Position numbers and translations under genes: made by a program. From a virus: 53,175 nucleotides of DNA. Of the stretch, positions 18,293 to 26,746 are shown one piece after another. How positions within the stretch are numbered: the stretch's first letter is position 1; the number at the start of each line of letters is the position of its first letter. The notes beneath the pieces were generated by a model. The model made no database searches. It saw nothing but the letters and a program-made list of their open reading frames with translations, and was not told the DNA's origin. Location: IMG/VR virus record IMGVR_UViG_3300023103_000006, positions 1 to 53,175 of that record; one strand, 5' to 3'.

Positions 18293-19096
18293 ATGGGGTT
18301 ACAGCAAATTCAAATAGACGGAAAGAACGGCGTTTACTTTGTTTTTGAAGAAAAGCAAAGATGGACAATCTACGAGGTACTCGGTCAAATGACTGGCTCT
18401 ATTGATGAGTATACTTCTTTGCAAGATTTACAAGTAAATAATCAAACACGTTTAGTTGGATTTGCTGTAAAACCTAAAATTGGAGACAACCCTTATATTG
18501 GAGGATTTGAAGAAATAAAGCCAGTACAGCCAATAGCACCACAGCCTCCAGATGTGCCGGGCGATTCAGGGTTTATCCTCAATGTGCTGCCATGTGCAAG
18601 CGAAAAAGCAACCGTTTCAATACTTAACGAAGGCTTAACAAGAAAAAAGCCGGGTACGGTTGAATTTCAGCTACTTTTGTTTTCGCTGACCTACGTTAAA
18701 GAGTATTCAGACAAAGGGCTTTTGGCTAAGTGTGATTATGACTTGATAGGAGAAGACGGCAAGATGTATGTAAGTATGCGTCAAAAACAAGGTGCAATAG
18801 CAGGTGGAGACTGCCCAAATAACCACCCACGCTTTGAAGATAATGTGCCAGGATTAGGAAAGTATGATTGTAAGGTATTTTTACCTAAAATAGACTATAC
18901 TCTTAGAATGTGGAATACAGGAGAAACACCTATAAAGCCTTGGTTACACCACCCGGGCAAACAAAGTTCAGATATTTATGTAGGAAGACTGGAAAAATAC
19001 AATGAAGTAGAGGTGTTTATTTCTAAGAACGAATTTACAGGTGCTGACCACGAAAACACCATCAAGATTAACGGTAATTGTGTATATGATATGTAA
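18293..19096 (+). CDS. Virion-operon protein following the capsid gene, unknown
   Basis: The protein has 267 residues with an alpha/beta N-terminal part (1-75), a Pro-rich linker (PVQPIAPQPPDVPGD, about 83-97) and a C-terminal domain with four scattered cysteines. It lies four bases after the major capsid stop and so is likely translated at high level. A head decoration or head-fibre base protein is possible. No signal peptide is present, unlike the next three genes. No family recognised. Confidence 0.65.
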   Translation: MGLQQIQIDGKNGVYFVFEEKQRWTIYEVLGQMTGSIDEYTSLQDLQVNNQTRLVGFAVKPKIGDNPYIGGFEEIKPVQPIAPQPPDVPGDSGFILNVLPCASEKATVSILNEGLTRKKPGTVEFQLLLFSLTYVKEYSDKGLLAKCDYDLIGEDGKMYVSMRQKQGAIAGGDCPNNHPRFEDNVPGLGKYDCKVFLPKIDYTLRMWNTGETPIKPWLHHPGKQSSDIYVGRLEKYNEVEVFISKNEFTGADHENTIKINGNCVYDM

Positions 19097-19165
19097 CTTT
19101 TGAAACTATAAGAGTATCTTTTGCTGTAAAATTTGTCAGATTTTACACATTTTAAAAACAGTTTT

Positions 19166-19846
19166 ATGAAGTTCGTTTTCTTTTTGCTAATTACATTAAA
19201 AACGTATGCGTCTATTGAGATAGATACAACATTTAATCCACCGGGTGATACTACTTCACCAACTGCCAGTATGTACCTGTTAGAATTAGCAGGAAAAGCA
19301 AAGTTTAAAGATTCAGTAAGGTTTCAGTACTTAACAAGATTCTTAGATGTAGCACATTTTACCAACGCATTGATTGAGACATTAAGATTACCAATAGCGG
19401 ACGGGATTTTACAAGTAAGTGAACAGAATGTTTTTTCAGGTGCGATAGCAGCTACGCAAATAGGTAGCGTATCAACCGGAAGGGTCACATTCGGAGATTC
19501 TACTCATAAACTAACAACAAGCGAGCTATTCCGCTACGAAGATTCAACCGGGACATTATTTGTACCTAATATAGTAATAGGTGAAGGAAGTTCTGAAGGG
19601 CTAAGGATAGGAGGAGGATTTGCTAAGATAAAAGGAAACTACACAGCAGATGATAAAATAGAAACAATTTTTGTTGATACAAGTGATGATAAGATAGAGA
19701 TAGACTTGAAACCACCTAAAAGAGAGGGCAAGTCTATTTTTATTAAGAGAGTAAAAGGAAAACACAGTTTTATAGTAAATAAAGAGCATAAAGCAAAAGA
19801 CGACATTAAATTAATATGGGACGGAAACACATGGATAAGACTATGA
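19166..19846 (+). CDS. Secreted fibre-associated protein, unknown
   Basis: A start at the ATG at 19166 gives 226 residues beginning MKFVFFLLITLKTYAS, a clear Sec signal peptide with likely cleavage after YAS; the longer reading from a TTG at 19133 is less likely. The mature part is strand-rich, with LQVSEQNVFSGAIAATQIG in the middle and a C-terminal beta domain (KGKSIFIKRVKG-like, then KDDIKLIWDGNTWIRL). The C-terminal fold resembles collars or tips of fibres in Bacteroidota phages. The stop overlaps the next ATG by four bases. A signal peptide on a presumed virion component is unusual. Confidence 0.65.
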   Translation: MKFVFFLLITLKTYASIEIDTTFNPPGDTTSPTASMYLLELAGKAKFKDSVRFQYLTRFLDVAHFTNALIETLRLPIADGILQVSEQNVFSGAIAATQIGSVSTGRVTFGDSTHKLTTSELFRYEDSTGTLFVPNIVIGEGSSEGLRIGGGFAKIKGNYTADDKIETIFVDTSDDKIEIDLKPPKREGKSIFIKRVKGKHSFIVNKEHKAKDDIKLIWDGNTWIRL

Positions 19847-22800
19847 AATTACTAAAATATATATTATTACTTCTTCCTTTCTGGTCTTTTGCCCAAAGTG
19901 GAACTACCCATACAGGTAAAGTAAATATTAACAATGGCACTACTACTCCTACTGAAAGATTGTACGTGAATGGTACTTCTCGTTTTATTGGGGCTATTCA
20001 AATGAACGCTTACACAAATGGGGTATTAACAGTGAATGGCAGTGGTGTAGTTGGTGTTTCGGCAGGTGGTAGTGTTCCGGCAGCAGGAGCAAGTGGAACC
20101 GTTTTGACTTCAAATGGAAGTACTTATTCATGGAATTTGCTTACTAATACTAACATTGCCGCAGGAGCAGCTATTACGCAATCTAAAATTGCGAACCTAT
20201 CGGACTCTTTAAATGCAAGATTAAGGCTATCTGGCGGAACTATGACAGGGAATCTTACGCTTAGGTATAGCGTTCGGGTAGGTGGTACAAGCCTTTTTGG
20301 GTATAATACATTTTTAGGCAAAAATGCACTTATAGCGTACACCTCCGGTAGTAACAATACAGCAATAGGTGATGCAGCTTTGTCCGTTCTTACGACTGCT
20401 AATTATAACACAGCCGTTGGAGTTAGTGCGCTTAAAAATACTAATGCAACCTCTAACACAGCAGTTGGCGCAAGTGCATTAGAATCTAACACTTCAGGAG
20501 GGTATAATGTTGCAATGGGTATGAATAGCCTAATATCTACAACTACTGGACAAGGTAATGTAGCAACAGGATGGAATGCTTTAGGCAGCAATGTAAGCGG
20601 TTCGGTTAATACGGCTGTCGGGTATGGGGCAGGAAGATATAACTTAGGGAGTAATAATACTTACTTAGGTAGTTTTTCTGGATTAGGCTTTGAAAATCGC
20701 TCAGGAAGGATTTGGATAAGCGATGGACAGTCTAACGTTAGAATCATGTCAGATAGTCTTGGAAACGTAGGAGTGGGAACGAATAGCCCGACTGTTAGAT
20801 TACAAGTGGCTGGTGATTTTACCGTAAGTGGCGCAATCAACACGACACTAAGTAATGGATATGGAAAAATAACTTCTGGAGTATTAGGTTCGGTGTCTTC
20901 TATTCCGGTTTCCGACATAACTGGTACGCTGCCAGTAAATAAAGGTGGTACAGGAGCGGTAACGCTAACTGGATACTTAAGAGGAAATGGAACGGGTGCA
21001 TTTAGTGCAGTAAACTCGATTGATTATTCAGACGTAACATTCCCGGCAACACAAATACCATTCGGAAGTGCTGGGGGGTTTCTTGCTAATAGCGCCGCCT
21101 TCACTTTTGATAGCGGACTAATGAGTGTAGGGGCTGTTAATGCATCATCTTACGTTACTGTTGGAGGAGGGATTAGAACAGGGGCTTTAAGTTATATAAG
21201 AGGACAGGCAAACCTTTATGGTGGAACAATTTATGCTGACAGTACGGGCGCAGGGTATAATCATAGGTATAGAACAAGAATTATAAATGTTGGAGGCGTG
21301 GGTACCTACTCAATTGACTATTCATTAAATGGAGGTATTTTTACTTCTGGAATTTTCAATATAAGAGGTTCTAACGTTGGTATTGGAACGGATAATCCCT
21401 CAACAAAGCTACAAGTAGTTGGTGATGTAAATATATCCACTACCCTAGTTGTGGGTGGGAGGTCTACACTAAACGGCATAGATATTTGGAGAAACGGAGC
21501 GTCTACAAACAATAATAACATTGCCATTGGGGCAAATACATTTACGGCACTTACTACTGGTTTAAGAAATGTTGCTTTGGGCGATTCTTCGTTGAGATTA
21601 AATACCACAGGCGCACAAAACACAGCAATTGGGTACCGGGCAATGGAAAATAATACAACCGGAGGATTTAATGTAGCGATTGGCGGAAATTCCGGGAGAA
21701 GTGCCAATGACGGACTATCTAATAACACCTATATTAATTTTAACGGAGCAGGCGTAACAACGGGGAATAATGTATTCATAGGGGATGGTAGTGCTGTAAG
21801 GATACGAGCCAATTCTACCGGAGACGTAGGTATTAATACAGGTACAAATACGCTTTTAGCTACTGGGGGAGGTCTTGATATTGCAAGTGGATTACTAGCT
21901 GAAGTAGGTGGAGCAAATACAAACTCATCATCAGGACTTAGAACAGATGCAACGAGTAAGGTATTCAGAAAAGGAGCAGTACACTATACAAATGCAGAAG
22001 AGCCAGTGGGAATAGTGATGGTTTCAAGCACAGCAACAAGCGGCATACTAAACTGGGGCGGAGGTTCTACTGCAATGAACGCACCAACACAACAAAGATT
22101 CTATACAGCTGCTAATAATACAACTGTAACAGGAACAGAAAGAATGCGTATTGATAGCTTAGGGCAAGTAGGTTTACCTACAACTGTTATGGGTAGGACT
22201 ATTTCAGTAAACAAGTTAATAACTGGCGCAACAGTATCTTATGGAATTAGCAATGCCGGGGTGACGCAATCAGATGTTACTTCTGCTTCTATTTATTATG
22301 CAACAAACGCAAGCACGGCAGCAGCTTCTTATACCGTACCTAGCTTATATCACTATTACGCTATACAGGGAACAGTAGGGGCAGGAAGTACGGTAACAAA
22401 TCAATACGGTTTTTATGTTGATGCCGGAGCAACAGGAGCGACTAATAACTACGGATTACGCTCAGATTTAGCAGCTTCAACAGGTCGTTGGAACGTTTTC
22501 ACTGGAACTGCTCAGAGTTATTTTGGTGGAAAAATTGGAGTCGGAAGCGGAAAAACAGTTCCAGTATATGATGTTGATGTGAACGGGGTTGTTGGTGCCA
22601 ATAGATTTGTAAGTCAGGGGTCTGCACCTACCATTTCTGCGGGCGCTGGCGCAGGAACAATACCTGCTATTGCACTAGCAGCAGGAAGTACAGACAATTG
22701 GTTTCAAGTGCAATTGGTAACCGGAACATCTCCATCGGTCAGTTCTGTAGTGGCTACTATTACCTTTAGTGGTGGCGCTTATTCTACCGCTTCATTTGGA

Positions 22801-22956
22801 GGATGTAGTCCTGTAAATTCGGCAGCCGCTACGCTGAGTGGCGCAAATCAGGTGTTTTTCACGAATACGACGACAACTTTAGTTATAAATTCAAACACTA
22901 CCGCTTTGGCATCCGGCACAGACTATCGTTGGAATTGCTGGGCAGGGGGTAAATAA
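19843..22956 (+). CDS. Large fibre/adhesin with two YadA-like beta-roll regions and signal peptide
   Basis: The start at 19843 (ATGA overlap) gives 1037 residues with a Sec signal peptide, LLKYILLLLPFWSFAQ. Two blocks of the left-handed beta-roll repeat N-T-A-(I/V)-G-x-x-A-L lie at about residues 171-265 and 558-630, as in trimeric YadA-type adhesins. Each block is linked to a segment of the form (V/I)GT(N/D)xPT/S(V/T)(R/K)LQV(A/V)GD (about 311 and 513). A C-terminal domain rich in Ser/Thr/Ala with two Cys follows. No S74-type chaperone is seen. The protein is probably trimeric and binds surfaces; it could be a tail or head fibre or, given the signal peptide, an adhesin displayed on infected cells. 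Confidence 0.8.
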   Translation: MKLLKYILLLLPFWSFAQSGTTHTGKVNINNGTTTPTERLYVNGTSRFIGAIQMNAYTNGVLTVNGSGVVGVSAGGSVPAAGASGTVLTSNGSTYSWNLLTNTNIAAGAAITQSKIANLSDSLNARLRLSGGTMTGNLTLRYSVRVGGTSLFGYNTFLGKNALIAYTSGSNNTAIGDAALSVLTTANYNTAVGVSALKNTNATSNTAVGASALESNTSGGYNVAMGMNSLISTTTGQGNVATGWNALGSNVSGSVNTAVGYGAGRYNLGSNNTYLGSFSGLGFENRSGRIWISDGQSNVRIMSDSLGNVGVGTNSPTVRLQVAGDFTVSGAINTTLSNGYGKITSGVLGSVSSIPVSDITGTLPVNKGGTGAVTLTGYLRGNGTGAFSAVNSIDYSDVTFPATQIPFGSAGGFLANSAAFTFDSGLMSVGAVNASSYVTVGGGIRTGALSYIRGQANLYGGTIYADSTGAGYNHRYRTRIINVGGVGTYSIDYSLNGGIFTSGIFNIRGSNVGIGTDNPSTKLQVVGDVNISTTLVVGGRSTLNGIDIWRNGASTNNNNIAIGANTFTALTTGLRNVALGDSSLRLNTTGAQNTAIGYRAMENNTTGGFNVAIGGNSGRSANDGLSNNTYINFNGAGVTTGNNVFIGDGSAVRIRANSTGDVGINTGTNTLLATGGGLDIASGLLAEVGGANTNSSSGLRTDATSKVFRKGAVHYTNAEEPVGIVMVSSTATSGILNWGGGSTAMNAPTQQRFYTAANNTTVTGTERMRIDSLGQVGLPTTVMGRTISVNKLITGATVSYGISNAGVTQSDVTSASIYYATNASTAAASYTVPSLYHYYAIQGTVGAGSTVTNQYGFYVDAGATGATNNYGLRSDLAASTGRWNVFTGTAQSYFGGKIGVGSGKTVPVYDVDVNGVVGANRFVSQGSAPTISAGAGAGTIPAIALAAGSTDNWFQVQLVTGTSPSVSSVVATITFSGGAYSTASFGGCSPVNSAAATLSGANQVFFTNTTTTLVINSNTTALASGTDYRWNCWAGGK

Positions 22957-22965
22957 AACAAACAC

Positions 22966-23757
22966 ATGAAAACCATTTTACTTTTGCTCGTGAGTACCTG
23001 TATTTTTGCACAAACACCAATATCAGGTATTGATTACACATTAACCAGAACAGTTGACAATACAGTTAATAACTATTTCAACGTAGGGACTATTAAGACA
23101 ACAGGAATGAGCGTAGAGGTAATAATTTCCTGCAATTCTGCTACCTGGCCTTCGAGTAAAAGATATAACTTCCAATTAGGCGGAAACCCCTATACTGGCT
23201 GGATGAAAGTACCAAGTTCTAATAATTCTATTGTGACTGACTGGGATTTACAGATTTATATGTACGGTGATTCGACCCAGCTAAGAGTAAAGAATGTTGC
23301 ATCTCATGGCGGAACGGTACCTGTTAATATAACGATTTCGGCAAATGGAAATACAGATGCCAAATTCTATCCGAATGCCGGAACTGGTAGTGATGCAAGC
23401 AATTTGTATACTTATATTTCGTTTAATCCTGAGATAATAAGCAGTTCTTTAGGATTTAAGCCGTACTCTAATACAGCGACTACTACAAGTGGGGTAGCTA
23501 CTTTTTATTTGACAAGCGACAAAACGGCGGGTGGAACGGCTTTGTATGGCACAAATGTTTATCCTAATATTGTGGTGAATGATGCGGCGGCAAATTATAC
23601 TTACGGGTGGTCATTAAGCGGAGATAAAAAGACGTTAACAGTGACGACGAAGGTAAGTTCACAAAATGTAGTGGCATTGGTAGGGCTTACACTAATAGGA
23701 GTTCCGGCTAATGTGCCTAATGGAACTACTGTTTATTTAACTTGTTTTGGATTATGA
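22966..23757 (+). CDS. Secreted beta-rich protein, fibre-associated, unknown
   Basis: The protein has 263 residues and starts MKTILLLLVSTCIFAQ, a Sec signal peptide with likely cleavage before Gln or Thr. The rest is strand- and turn-rich, with many Thr, Asn and Val. A domain in the first half contains RYNFQLGGNPYTGWMKVP, and a C-terminal Ig-like part holds NYTYGWSLSGDKKTLTVTT. It lies between the large fibre and the endolysin and likely acts with the fibre. The last codon overlaps the endolysin start. No named family is recognised. Confidence 0.65.
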   Translation: MKTILLLLVSTCIFAQTPISGIDYTLTRTVDNTVNNYFNVGTIKTTGMSVEVIISCNSATWPSSKRYNFQLGGNPYTGWMKVPSSNNSIVTDWDLQIYMYGDSTQLRVKNVASHGGTVPVNITISANGNTDAKFYPNAGTGSDASNLYTYISFNPEIISSSLGFKPYSNTATTTSGVATFYLTSDKTAGGTALYGTNVYPNIVVNDAAANYTYGWSLSGDKKTLTVTTKVSSQNVVALVGLTLIGVPANVPNGTTVYLTCFGL

Positions 23758-24320
23758 TAATCAAGCAAAACTTTTTTGATATTGTACGAAAGGAATTAGG
23801 CAAACTCAATCAAAGTCAGGTTGATGGTTTTGATTTTATATTAGATTCGTTGACTAGTCAGGACGAGATTAAAGACTTAAGGCAGTTTGCTTATATCTTA
23901 GCTACTATCTGGCATGAGACAGCCAGAACTATGCAGCCTATTGAAGAGTGGGGTAAAGGTAAAGGACACGATTACGGCAAACCTGACCCCGTGACTAAAC
24001 AGGTTTATTACGGCCGTGGATATGTACAAATAACTTGGAAAGACAATTACCAGAAGTTTGCTAACATCTTAAATATCAACTTAGTAGGTAAGCCGGAACT
24101 GGCACTACAAAAAGAAGTAGCTATTAAAATATGTTTGATAGGCATGAAAGAAGGACTATTTAGGGCTAGCCATAAACTTGATATTTATTTCAACGAAACT
24201 AACGAGGATTGGATAAATGCCAGACTAATCATAAATGGGAAAAAGAAAGGCGAAACGCTACCCGACAAAGCAAAAGAAATAGCAGAATACGCAAAGATAT
24301 TTTATAAGGCGTTGATATAA
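23754..24320 (+). CDS. Endolysin, glycoside hydrolase family 19 (chitinase/lysozyme-like)
   Basis: The ATG at 23754 overlaps the previous stop and gives 188 residues; the longer TTG start at 23742 is less likely. The GH19 signature is clear: a catalytic Glu in W-H-E-T-A (residues 53-57), a second acidic pair in PIEEWGKGKG (62-71), and YYGRGYVQITWKDNY (85-99), equivalent to the YYGRGxxQLTWxxNY motif of class I chitinases and phage lysozymes. It should cut the peptidoglycan glycan chain at lysis. No signal peptide is present, so release would depend on a holin, probably encoded in the 30-32 kb operon. Confidence 0.9.
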   Translation: MIIKQNFFDIVRKELGKLNQSQVDGFDFILDSLTSQDEIKDLRQFAYILATIWHETARTMQPIEEWGKGKGHDYGKPDPVTKQVYYGRGYVQITWKDNYQKFANILNINLVGKPELALQKEVAIKICLIGMKEGLFRASHKLDIYFNETNEDWINARLIINGKKKGETLPDKAKEIAEYAKIFYKALI

Positions 24321-24329
24321 ACACAAAAT

Positions 24330-24361
24330 CCGCTTAGTAGCGGACTTGTGGGTTAACCCAA
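24330..24361. terminator. Two adjacent hairpins; possible terminator for leftward transcription
   Basis: A 6-bp stem, TCCGCT-TAGT-AGCGGA (24330-24345), is followed by a perfect 12-base palindrome, TGGGTTAACCCA (24350-24361). Read leftward, the first stem is followed by TTTTGTG, giving a weak intrinsic terminator for the leftward cluster ending at 24896. Read rightward there is no U run, so late transcripts could pass into the 24460 gene. Confidence 0.45.
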
Positions 24362-24396
24362 AAACTAAAACTGATATTTCCCTATCGAATCCAAAC

Positions 24397-24434
24397 CACC
24401 TTTAATCCAACTGAGAAGTGGGGTTTAAAAGGTG
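24397..24434 (+). other. Imperfect hairpin in leader of the spanin-like gene
   Basis: CACCTTTAA-T-CC pairs with GG-TTTAAAAGGTG across a 12-base loop, with a one-base bulge. It ends 25 bases before the ATG at 24460 and may influence translation or processing of that mRNA. No promoter of the usual form is evident between here and the endolysin gene. Confidence 0.4.
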
Positions 24435-24459
24435 AAAACAAATATAAACAAAAAATCTT

Positions 24460-24906
24460 ATGCTCAAAATACTTTCGTTCTTTTCTTTGGAAAGAATACT
24501 TTCAATAGTTTCGCTGATTGGTATATTCTATCTAACACGTGATGTAGTAAGCTGCCAGAAGAACAAAGTAATAAGTAAACTCGATAAAGAGATAATCAAA
24601 AAAGATGAAATTATAGTATCAAAAGATTTAGTTATCACTCAACTACAAAAAGACACCTCAGAATACCGTCAGAACTTCGCTATATCAAGTATTCAGATAG
24701 ACTCTTTACAATCTATGGTTCAATACTTTTCAAAGCGTGATAGAGCCTTAAAACGTGATTTATTAGAATCACAAGAATCAATGAAACACGCAATAGATGA
24801 AGGGATAGTAATTTGTGATACTTTATTCGTAAAGCCCGTTAATTTATTCAAAAAAGGAGCTTATAAGCGCATTCCTAAATCAGAGATAAGAGAGATTAGG
24901 GATTAG
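24460..24906 (+). CDS. Membrane-anchored coiled-coil protein, candidate i-spanin
   Basis: The protein has 148 residues. An N-terminal membrane segment lies at about residues 12-28 (ILSIVSLIGIFYLT), followed by a long charged coiled coil (about 35-115, many Lys, Asp, Gln and Ile) and a basic C-terminal tail. This is the architecture of inner-membrane spanins, which connect to the outer membrane and disrupt it at lysis. The gene directly follows the endolysin, which supports the role. No small outer-membrane lipoprotein partner is seen next to it. The last 11 bases overlap the convergent gene on the other strand. Confidence 0.6.
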   Translation: MLKILSFFSLERILSIVSLIGIFYLTRDVVSCQKNKVISKLDKEIIKKDEIIVSKDLVITQLQKDTSEYRQNFAISSIQIDSLQSMVQYFSKRDRALKRDLLESQESMKHAIDEGIVICDTLFVKPVNLFKKGAYKRIPKSEIREIRD

Positions 24907-25111
24907 GCTTTTTGATATAATAATATGTTCCAGCAAATCTTGAATGTGCGTATCCCTTTACTTCGTCTTTTTCGTCTACCATATATTTATAGCTATTATC
25001 TATAACAATATCGCCTTTTACTGTGTTTAAATTATTCTCTGTTTGAAACTTGCAAGCCTCTTGATAAGTTACTTGAACAAATTCTTCTTTGTTTATTTTG
25101 TAATTTTTCAT
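24896..25111 (-). CDS. Small protein, unknown
   Basis: The protein has 71 residues with mixed composition and a Tyr-rich C-terminal part (GTYYYIKKP). It is the last gene of the leftward early cluster and its 3' end overlaps the convergent late gene by 11 bases. No family is recognised. Confidence 0.65.
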   Translation of the reverse strand: MKNYKINKEEFVQVTYQEACKFQTENNLNTVKGDIVIDNSYKYMVDEKDEVKGYAHSRFAGTYYYIKKPNP

Positions 25112-25153
25112 ACTTCAATACTGTTTATTGTTTCATTGATTTCTTTTTCTTGC

Positions 25154-25312
25154 TCATTCTCTATTTAATCGTTTAACGACTATAAATATATTTCCTATTA
25201 ATGCAGCCGTCAATATCATAATAGCTGCCACATCTGAAATAGTAAATTTATCATCCATTAATGACGCTCCAAGTGCTAAACTAACTATAATACAAGCAAT
25301 GAAATTTATCAT
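25154..25312 (-). CDS. Small two-segment membrane protein
   Basis: A 52-residue ORF starts at the ATG complementary to 25310-25312. It contains two hydrophobic segments, FIACIIVSLALGASL (about 4-18) and VAAIMILTAALIGNIFIVV (about 28-46), separated by a charged DDK turn, and ends KRLNRE. It fills an otherwise empty gap between two leftward genes and has ordinary codon use. Role unknown; a small membrane modulator is possible. Confidence 0.65.
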   Translation of the reverse strand: MINFIACIIVSLALGASLMDDKFTISDVAAIMILTAALIGNIFIVVKRLNRE

Positions 25313-25323
25313 CTTTCTATTGT

Positions 25324-25635
25324 TTAAACTGTTATTAATTCTTTTCTAACTTTAGCAACTCTACGCCTGGATACCTTAAACGTTTCACCTGTAAGTGATT
25401 TAACTTTTCCGCTTTTGTCATTACCTTCATAATGCTGAACGAATATAGGATTAACCGCAACGATTTTATCTATTCGGATGAAACTATTTTCTATTAGCTT
25501 TAATATCTTAGTTAGTGTAAATGAGCTTAGAAAATAAGTTCCATCTTCAAAATATATCCGGCAATAGTTTATCTCTGACTTAAGATGTGTTATTTGGCTT
25601 GTGTCTAATAGCCGTCTGGATATTTTTACTGTCAT
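25324..25635 (-). CDS. LytTR-domain DNA-binding protein
   Basis: This 103-residue protein is almost entirely a LytTR domain, the beta-rich DNA-binding fold of response regulators such as AgrA and LytR. Recognisable parts are INYCRIYFEDGTYFL (about 21-35), the LxxIE...F(I/L)RIDK helix and strand region (about 45-58), AVNPIFVQHYEG (59-70) and the closing G-x-x-F-K-V-S-R-R-R segment (83-92). There is no receiver or membrane domain, so it acts as a stand-alone regulator, probably of phage or host promoters. It overlaps no gene and is followed by the 64-residue gene upstream at one-base spacing. Confidence 0.85.
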   Translation of the reverse strand: MTVKISRRLLDTSQITHLKSEINYCRIYFEDGTYFLSSFTLTKILKLIENSFIRIDKIVAVNPIFVQHYEGNDKSGKVKSLTGETFKVSRRRVAKVRKELITV

Positions 25636-25830
25636 TTAATCTTTATATTTTATGTTTCTCATACGCATTGTTATTCTTTTTAGTTCATCTGCGCACAACC
25701 ATAGATAATCAGACCTACTAGGTGTTTTTCTAATTCTGCCAGAGTCTTTAGGCTCTTTATCTTTCAATTCCTCTATTATCTTACTAGCCTGTTCTGTCAG
25801 GTCTTTAGCTTTTTGTAGTTGAGAGTTCAT
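25636..25830 (-). CDS. Small helical protein, unknown
   Basis: The protein has 64 residues: an N-terminal helix rich in Lys, Glu and Ala (residues 1-27), a basic Ser/Arg linker, and a C-terminal helix with Trp and Cys (YLWLCADELKRITMRMRN). The start overlaps the stop of the preceding gene by four bases, so it is translationally coupled. Its position next to the LytTR gene suggests a joint operon role, but function is unknown. Confidence 0.65.
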   Translation of the reverse strand: MNSQLQKAKDLTEQASKIIEELKDKEPKDSGRIRKTPSRSDYLWLCADELKRITMRMRNIKYKD

Positions 25831-26114
25831 AGTTCTGAAAATTCTTTTTGTAGCGTAATAATTTCTTGCTTTATTCGACTAATAACTGAATCAATTAGCA
25901 CGGATATTTCAGGAGTCTGTTTAGTGTATAAACTTTGCAACTTTGTTTCTGAGTGAAAAGGGAATCCACCGTCTGTACTTTCTTCATGAACTTCCTGAGA
26001 GAAAAAGTCAATTCTAGTACAGCCTTTGCAATACATAAAACTATTGATTTCATTTTGCTTTTTCTTAATTTCTGCCTGAATTTCGTTAGCTCGTTTTCTT
26101 ACTTCTTCTGTCAT
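25827..26114 (-). CDS. Coiled-coil protein with a Cys pair, unknown
   Basis: The protein has 95 residues. Long helices flank a central loop with C-K-G-C (about residues 29-32) and an acidic His-containing stretch. It resembles small phage proteins of unknown function that bundle into dimers. It is coupled to genes on both sides by four-base overlaps. Confidence 0.65.
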   Translation of the reverse strand: MTEEVRKRANEIQAEIKKKQNEINSFMYCKGCTRIDFFSQEVHEESTDGGFPFHSETKLQSLYTKQTPEISVLIDSVISRIKQEIITLQKEFSEL

Positions 26115-26239
26115 TGTCTTTTCAGTTTTAATATCCTGCTTGCCTCAGCAGGAGTGAAGTTATTAGTAATTATAAATTTAATTTTCTGTCTTTCAGTATC
26201 AACAGGTATTCGTTCTTTGAGTAGGCGTGATTCTCTCAT
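26111..26239 (-). CDS. Very small basic protein, unknown
   Basis: A 42-residue reading from the ATG at 26239 overlaps the upstream stop (ATGA) and is preferred over a longer ORF starting at 26302 that would cover the neighbour. It is basic, with a C-terminal helix (TPAEASRILKLKRQ) that could be part of a helix-turn-helix, but it is too short for a firm call. Confidence 0.55.
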   Translation of the reverse strand: MRESRLLKERIPVDTERQKIKFIITNNFTPAEASRILKLKRQ

Positions 26240-26508
26240 TTGACTACAGGTATTTCCATGTAGTGGATTATGTTGTGAAATATAAAGGTAGGCAATTCGC
26301 AAAATATACCTCCTCTTATAGATGGTTTTAAAGTTCCAACCATAGCTATTCCTTTAGAATCAAAGGCTATAACTTTTTCATTTGGCAAATTATCCTTATC
26401 CACCGTAATAATAATAGCATTTACTATTTCAGCGGCCAAATCGTCAAACCCCGTATCCGTTCCTAGCATACAGTTGTTTCTTAAAACTTCAATTATTTTC
26501 TGTTTCAT
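26236..26508 (-). CDS. Small protein, unknown
   Basis: The protein has 90 residues with an alpha/beta pattern: an N-terminal helix (KQKIIEVLRNNCM), an acidic turn, a helix (DDLAAEIVNAIIITV) and several strands ending in FIFHNIIHYMEIPVVK. No catalytic motif or family is recognised. It is part of the leftward small-gene operon. Confidence 0.65.
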   Translation of the reverse strand: MKQKIIEVLRNNCMLGTDTGFDDLAAEIVNAIIITVDKDNLPNEKVIAFDSKGIAMVGTLKPSIRGGIFCELPTFIFHNIIHYMEIPVVK

Positions 26509-26520
26509 AGGTAATCAGGT

Positions 26521-26745
26521 TTAAGTATTCATTAGTTTGTCGAACTCGGTTAGCCATTCGATTGTAAAATTCTCTTTTAAACACACTCCATACTCTATAA
26601 ACCCGTATTCGTCAGAAGTATAAGTAAAAAAATCAAAAGTTCCATTTTTATAGAATCTAATAATTGCCGAAAATGTAGAATATTGTTTTACAAAGTTTGG
26701 AGACTCAAACCCCAACTCTTCCAATGCTTTCTTTATCTGTTCCAT
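26521..26745 (-). CDS. Small protein, unknown
   Basis: The protein has 74 residues with an N-terminal helix (QIKKALEELGF), a strand-rich Phe/Tyr-dense middle (IIRFYKNGTFDFFTYTSDEYGF) and a C-terminal acidic helix. It is aromatic-rich and may form a compact alpha/beta fold. Spacing of one base to the next gene indicates co-transcription. Confidence 0.65.
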   Translation of the reverse strand: MEQIKKALEELGFESPNFVKQYSTFSAIIRFYKNGTFDFFTYTSDEYGFIEYGVCLKENFTIEWLTEFDKLMNT

Positions 26746-26746
26746 G

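Noticed and set aside
19133-19165. TTG start of the 19166 gene
   Set aside because: It would add 11 residues before a strong signal peptide that begins at the ATG at 19166.
21318-21728. Leftward frame of 136 residues inside the fibre gene
   Set aside because: Shadow of repetitive Asn/Thr/Gly codons; no promoter and no relation to the coupled gene chain.
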